Source: Thalassovita litoralis (GTDB taxonomy: Bacteria > Pseudomonadota > Alphaproteobacteria > Rhodobacterales > Rhodobacteraceae). Taken from it: a stretch of DNA of 35,375 bases. Within the stretch, counting starts at the first letter, position 1. Every line of letters begins with the position of its first letter. Under the pieces are notes generated by a model that worked only from the letters and a program-made list of their open reading frames with translations, made no database searches and was not told where the DNA came from. Of this stretch, positions 33,051 through 35,375 are shown in pieces. The DNA lies in assembly GCF_900182725.1 (NCBI RefSeq), contig NZ_FXTO01000036.1, forward strand, positions 1-35,375, written 5' to 3'. Both the position numbers and the translations under genes were made by a program.

Positions 33051-33842
33051 TCAGGCCCGGTGCGCACCGTCCGCGAGGGACTTAACGAAAGCCAGAATAT
33101 CGGACACAGGTTTGCCCGAAGCAATTTCGCCCACAATCGCCGAACCGACAACGCTGCCATCGGCCACGCTGGCGATATTCTGGGCCGCGTCTGGGGTTTT
33201 GATGCCGAAGCCGACAATCACCGGCAGATCGGTTTGCGCCTTGATGCGGGCCACTTCGGGGGCGACGTCGGCGGCCTGCGCTTCGGCCGCGCCGGTGATG
33301 CCGGTGATCGACACATAATAGACAAACCCCGAGGTGTTTTGCAGCACTTTGGGCAGGCGCTTGTCATCGGTGGTGGGGGTGGCAAGGCGGATGAAGTTCA
33401 GCCCGGCCTTTTGCGCGGGGATGCACAGTTCCTCGTCCTCTTCCGGGGGCAGGTCGACCACGATCAGCCCGTCAATGCCAGCGGTTTTGGCATCTGCCAG
33501 AAATTTATCCACGCCCCGGTTAAAGATCGGGTTGTAATAGCCCATCATCACAATCGGGGTGGTGTCGTCGGATTTGCGGAACTCTGTCACCATATCCAGC
33601 GTTTTTTGCAGAGTTTGCCCGCCTTCCAGCGCACGCTGCCCGGCCAATTGGATCGTTGGGCCGTCTGCCATCGGATCGGTGAAGGGCTGGCCCAGTTCGA
33701 TGATATCGACACCTGCGGCAGGCAGCCCTTTCAGAATGTCCATCGAAGTGTCGTAATCCGGGTCGCCCGCCATGATATAGGCAACGAAAGCTTTCTTGTT
33801 TTCAGCTTTCAGGGCGGCGAATTTGGCGTCGATGCGGGTCAT
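33051..33842 (-). CDS. trpA: Tryptophan synthase alpha chain
   Basis: TrpA cleaves indole-3-glycerol phosphate and passes indole to TrpB. The 263-residue TIM barrel has the catalytic Glu49 and Asp60 ([16 protein letters not shown]), [11 protein letters not shown], and the phosphate-binding GFGIKTPD and GSAIV segments. Gln51 and Thr54 stand where most TrpA proteins have Val and Ser. It is separated from trpF-trpB by about 7 kb and on the opposite strand. It diverges from ychF, and its end faces the ZIP gene across repeat D. Confidence 0.96.
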   Translation of the reverse strand: MTRIDAKFAALKAENKKAFVAYIMAGDPDYDTSMDILKGLPAAGVDIIELGQPFTDPMADGPTIQLAGQRALEGGQTLQKTLDMVTEFRKSDDTTPIVMMGYYNPIFNRGVDKFLADAKTAGIDGLIVVDLPPEEDEELCIPAQKAGLNFIRLATPTTDDKRLPKVLQNTSGFVYYVSITGITGAAEAQAADVAPEVARIKAQTDLPVIVGFGIKTPDAAQNIASVADGSVVGSAIVGEIASGKPVSDILAFVKSLADGAHRA

Positions 33843-34036
33843 CCGGGGTTCCCTTGTCCTTGGTCCCCTATGGGGCCATTTATACGGTTTGCCCCGATGT
33901 GCCGCAAACGGGGGCGGAACTCAATGGTTTGCAGGGCCGAAAGCGCAATTTCCCGTGGTTTGGGGCGTGGGCGCGGCCTTGCCATGCTGGCCCCCGCGTT
34001 CTAAGAGCGGCGAAACGGATATGACGGAGGCCGGTG

Positions 34037-35134
34037 ATGGGTTTCAAGATGGGTATTGTCGGGCTGCCGAATGTGGGCAAGTCGACCCTGTTCAACGCTT
34101 TGACGAAAACGGCAGCGGCGCAAGCGGCGAATTTTCCTTTTTGCACGATCGAGCCGAATGTGGGCGATGTGGCCGTGCCCGATGCACGTTTGGAAAAACT
34201 GGCGCAGATCGCCGGGTCGAAACAGATATTGCCGACACGCATGACCTTTGTTGACATTGCGGGGCTTGTCAAAGGGGCCTCCAAGGGGGAGGGGCTGGGC
34301 AACCAGTTTTTGGCGAATATTCGGGAAACTGACGCCATTGCCCATGTGCTGCGCTGTTTTGAAGACGGTGATGTGACCCATGTGGACGGGCGCGTGGACC
34401 CGGTGGCCGATGCTGAAACCATCGAAACCGAACTGATGCTGGCCGATCTGGAAAGCATCGAAAAGCGCCGCGCCAATCTGGTGCGCAAGCTGAAGGGCAA
34501 CGATAAAGAAGCCAAAGAGCAGGACCGCTTGCTGGCTGCTGCGCAAGAGATGCTGGAAGACGGCAAACCCGCCCGGCTGGTCGCGGTTGCACCGGAAGAC
34601 GCGAAGCTGTGGAAGCAGTTGCAATTGCTGACGACCAAGCCAGTTCTGTATGTGTGTAACGTGGCCGAGGAAGACGCGGCAAAAGGCAATGCTTTTTCTG
34701 ACAAGGTTGCAGAAATGGCGGCGGCGCAGGGCAATGCGCATGTCATTATTTCCGCCCGGATCGAAGAAGAAATCAGCCAGTTGGACGACGAAGAAGCCGC
34801 CATGTTCCTGGAAGAAATGGGGCTGGAAGAGGCAGGTCTGGATCGCCTGATCCGTGCAGGATACGAGTTGCTGCACCTGGAAACTTATTTCACCGTTGGC
34901 CCGAAAGAAGCCCGCGCTTGGACCATTCGCCAAGGAACCGCTGCGCCGCAGGCTGCCGGGGTGATTCACGGCGATTTTGAACGCGGGTTCATTCGTGCGG
35001 AAACCATCGCATTCGACGATTATGTGGCTTGTGGTGGTGAAGCAAAAGCACGGGAAACCGGCAAGCTGCGGGCCGAAGGCAAGGGCTATGTGGTGCAGGA
35101 CGGGGATGTCATGCACTTCTTGTTCAATACCTGA
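34037..35134 (+). CDS. ychF: Redox-regulated ATPase YchF (OLA1 family)
   Basis: This 365-residue cytosolic Obg-family P-loop protein binds ribosomes and hydrolyses ATP rather than GTP. Walker A is GLPNVGKS (9-16). The G4 position reads NVAE rather than NKxD, which matches the ATP preference of the family. A helical coiled-coil domain lies in the middle and a TGS domain at the C-terminus (YFTVGPKEARAWTIRQGTAA...). The ATG at 34037 follows GGAGG (34026-34030); a GTG one codon earlier is less likely. The end PxQDGDVMHFLFNT is typical. It is the last complete gene before the right IS. Confidence 0.96.
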   Translation: MGFKMGIVGLPNVGKSTLFNALTKTAAAQAANFPFCTIEPNVGDVAVPDARLEKLAQIAGSKQILPTRMTFVDIAGLVKGASKGEGLGNQFLANIRETDAIAHVLRCFEDGDVTHVDGRVDPVADAETIETELMLADLESIEKRRANLVRKLKGNDKEAKEQDRLLAAAQEMLEDGKPARLVAVAPEDAKLWKQLQLLTTKPVLYVCNVAEEDAAKGNAFSDKVAEMAAAQGNAHVIISARIEEEISQLDDEEAAMFLEEMGLEEAGLDRLIRAGYELLHLETYFTVGPKEARAWTIRQGTAAPQAAGVIHGDFERGFIRAETIAFDDYVACGGEAKARETGKLRAEGKGYVVQDGDVMHFLFNT

Positions 35135-35203
35135 TCTTTTGGGGCTGTGGTGTTGAAGTGTTGCTCTTTTGGAGCAATACTTGTGCAAATCGGCAAAAAA
35201 CCG

Positions 35204-35246
<43 letters not shown>

Positions 35247-35274
35247 GCAGGGCGTTGGGCGGTTTTCTTTTATC

Positions 35275-35375
35275 TAGGCTCAGGACTCATAACCAAAACA
35301 TGACTGTTGCGGCGAGAGCGATGGCCGAGAGGAAGACTTCGGGGCAGCGGTCATATCGGGTGGCGACCCGCCGCC
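35275..35375 (-). mobile_element. 3' end of an insertion sequence (right contig edge)
   Basis: This is the exact inverted copy of bases 1-101. Here the element tip adjoins CTAG. The element enters from the right, and its transposase points leftwards into the window. Confidence 0.8.
35287..35373 (-). pseudogene. Transposase, C-terminal 28 residues (cut by the contig edge)
   Basis: The reading frame is identical to that at 3-89, with the stop complementary to 35287-35289 and the same YDRCPEVF...MFWL ending. The rest of the gene lies beyond the window. Confidence 0.7.

Noticed and set aside
33870-33885. Small GGTCCC/GGGGCC hairpin between trpA and ychF
   Set aside because: The stem is only 6 base pairs, with no U-tract, and lies upstream of both divergent genes. 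No function can be supported.
32961-34004. 347-codon plus-strand frame opposite trpA
   Set aside because: trpA on the minus strand has catalytic residues and normal length, and the antisense product has no domain.

Overview
The window looks like an assembled contig of chromosomal core genes from an alphaproteobacterium, most likely a Rhodobacterales (Roseobacter/Rhodobacter group) species. The evidence is the GC-rich coding sequence, the gene orders (fabB-fabI; miaB ... phoH-ybeY-corC-lnt-metK-trmB; aroA-cmk-rpsA-ihfB-lapA-trpF-trpB), a SAM/SAH-type riboswitch before metK (a class known from Rhodobacterales), a CP4-like AroA, and dispersed GAGTATTT/CAGAAAGAAG repeats.

The two ends (1-101 and 35275-35375) are exact reverse complements. 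Each encodes the last 28 residues of an IS transposase, so the contig lies between two inverted copies of one insertion sequence whose 3' ends face inward.

Layout. 517-2721: fatty acid synthesis (fabB, fabI), with no fabA in the sequence available upstream. 2849-3715 (-): a glycosyltransferase-like protein. 3831-8116: miaB, an OmpA-family/lipoprotein pair sharing a short two-cysteine motif, phoH and ybeY. 8149-14722: corC, lnt, metK, a DUF1353-type lipoprotein, trmB and an amidohydrolase. 14960-18904: aroA, two small membrane proteins, cmk and an aldo/keto reductase. 18997-20895 (-): an outer-membrane DUF481-like protein and a LysR regulator, which interrupt the usual cmk-rpsA pair. 21164-25810: rpsA, ihfB, lapA-like, trpF and trpB. 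26054-26969: a small exported protein and a membrane-anchored LuxR-type regulator. 27057-31469 (-): a DUF2237 protein, a serine beta-lactamase-like hydrolase, pth, the L25 gene and an L-lactate dehydrogenase. 31600-35134: a MaoC-like protein, a ZIP transporter, trpA (-) and ychF.

Most genes are housekeeping: translation and tRNA modification (miaB, trmB, pth, rpsA, L25, ychF, ybeY, phoH), envelope (lnt, corC, OmpA-like, LapA-like), tryptophan and aromatic synthesis (aroA, trpF, trpB, trpA), lipid synthesis, and SAM supply.

I found no phage module, CRISPR array, toxin-antitoxin pair, defence island, rRNA or tRNA, and no obvious new multigene system. The more unusual signals are regulatory or repeat-like: the two-hairpin dispersed repeats, a hairpin that buries the ribosome-binding site of the amidohydrolase gene, a 25-base imperfect palindrome before the lactate dehydrogenase gene, a structured rpsA leader, a six-copy 7-base repeat near the right IS, and the paired OmpA/lipoprotein motif.
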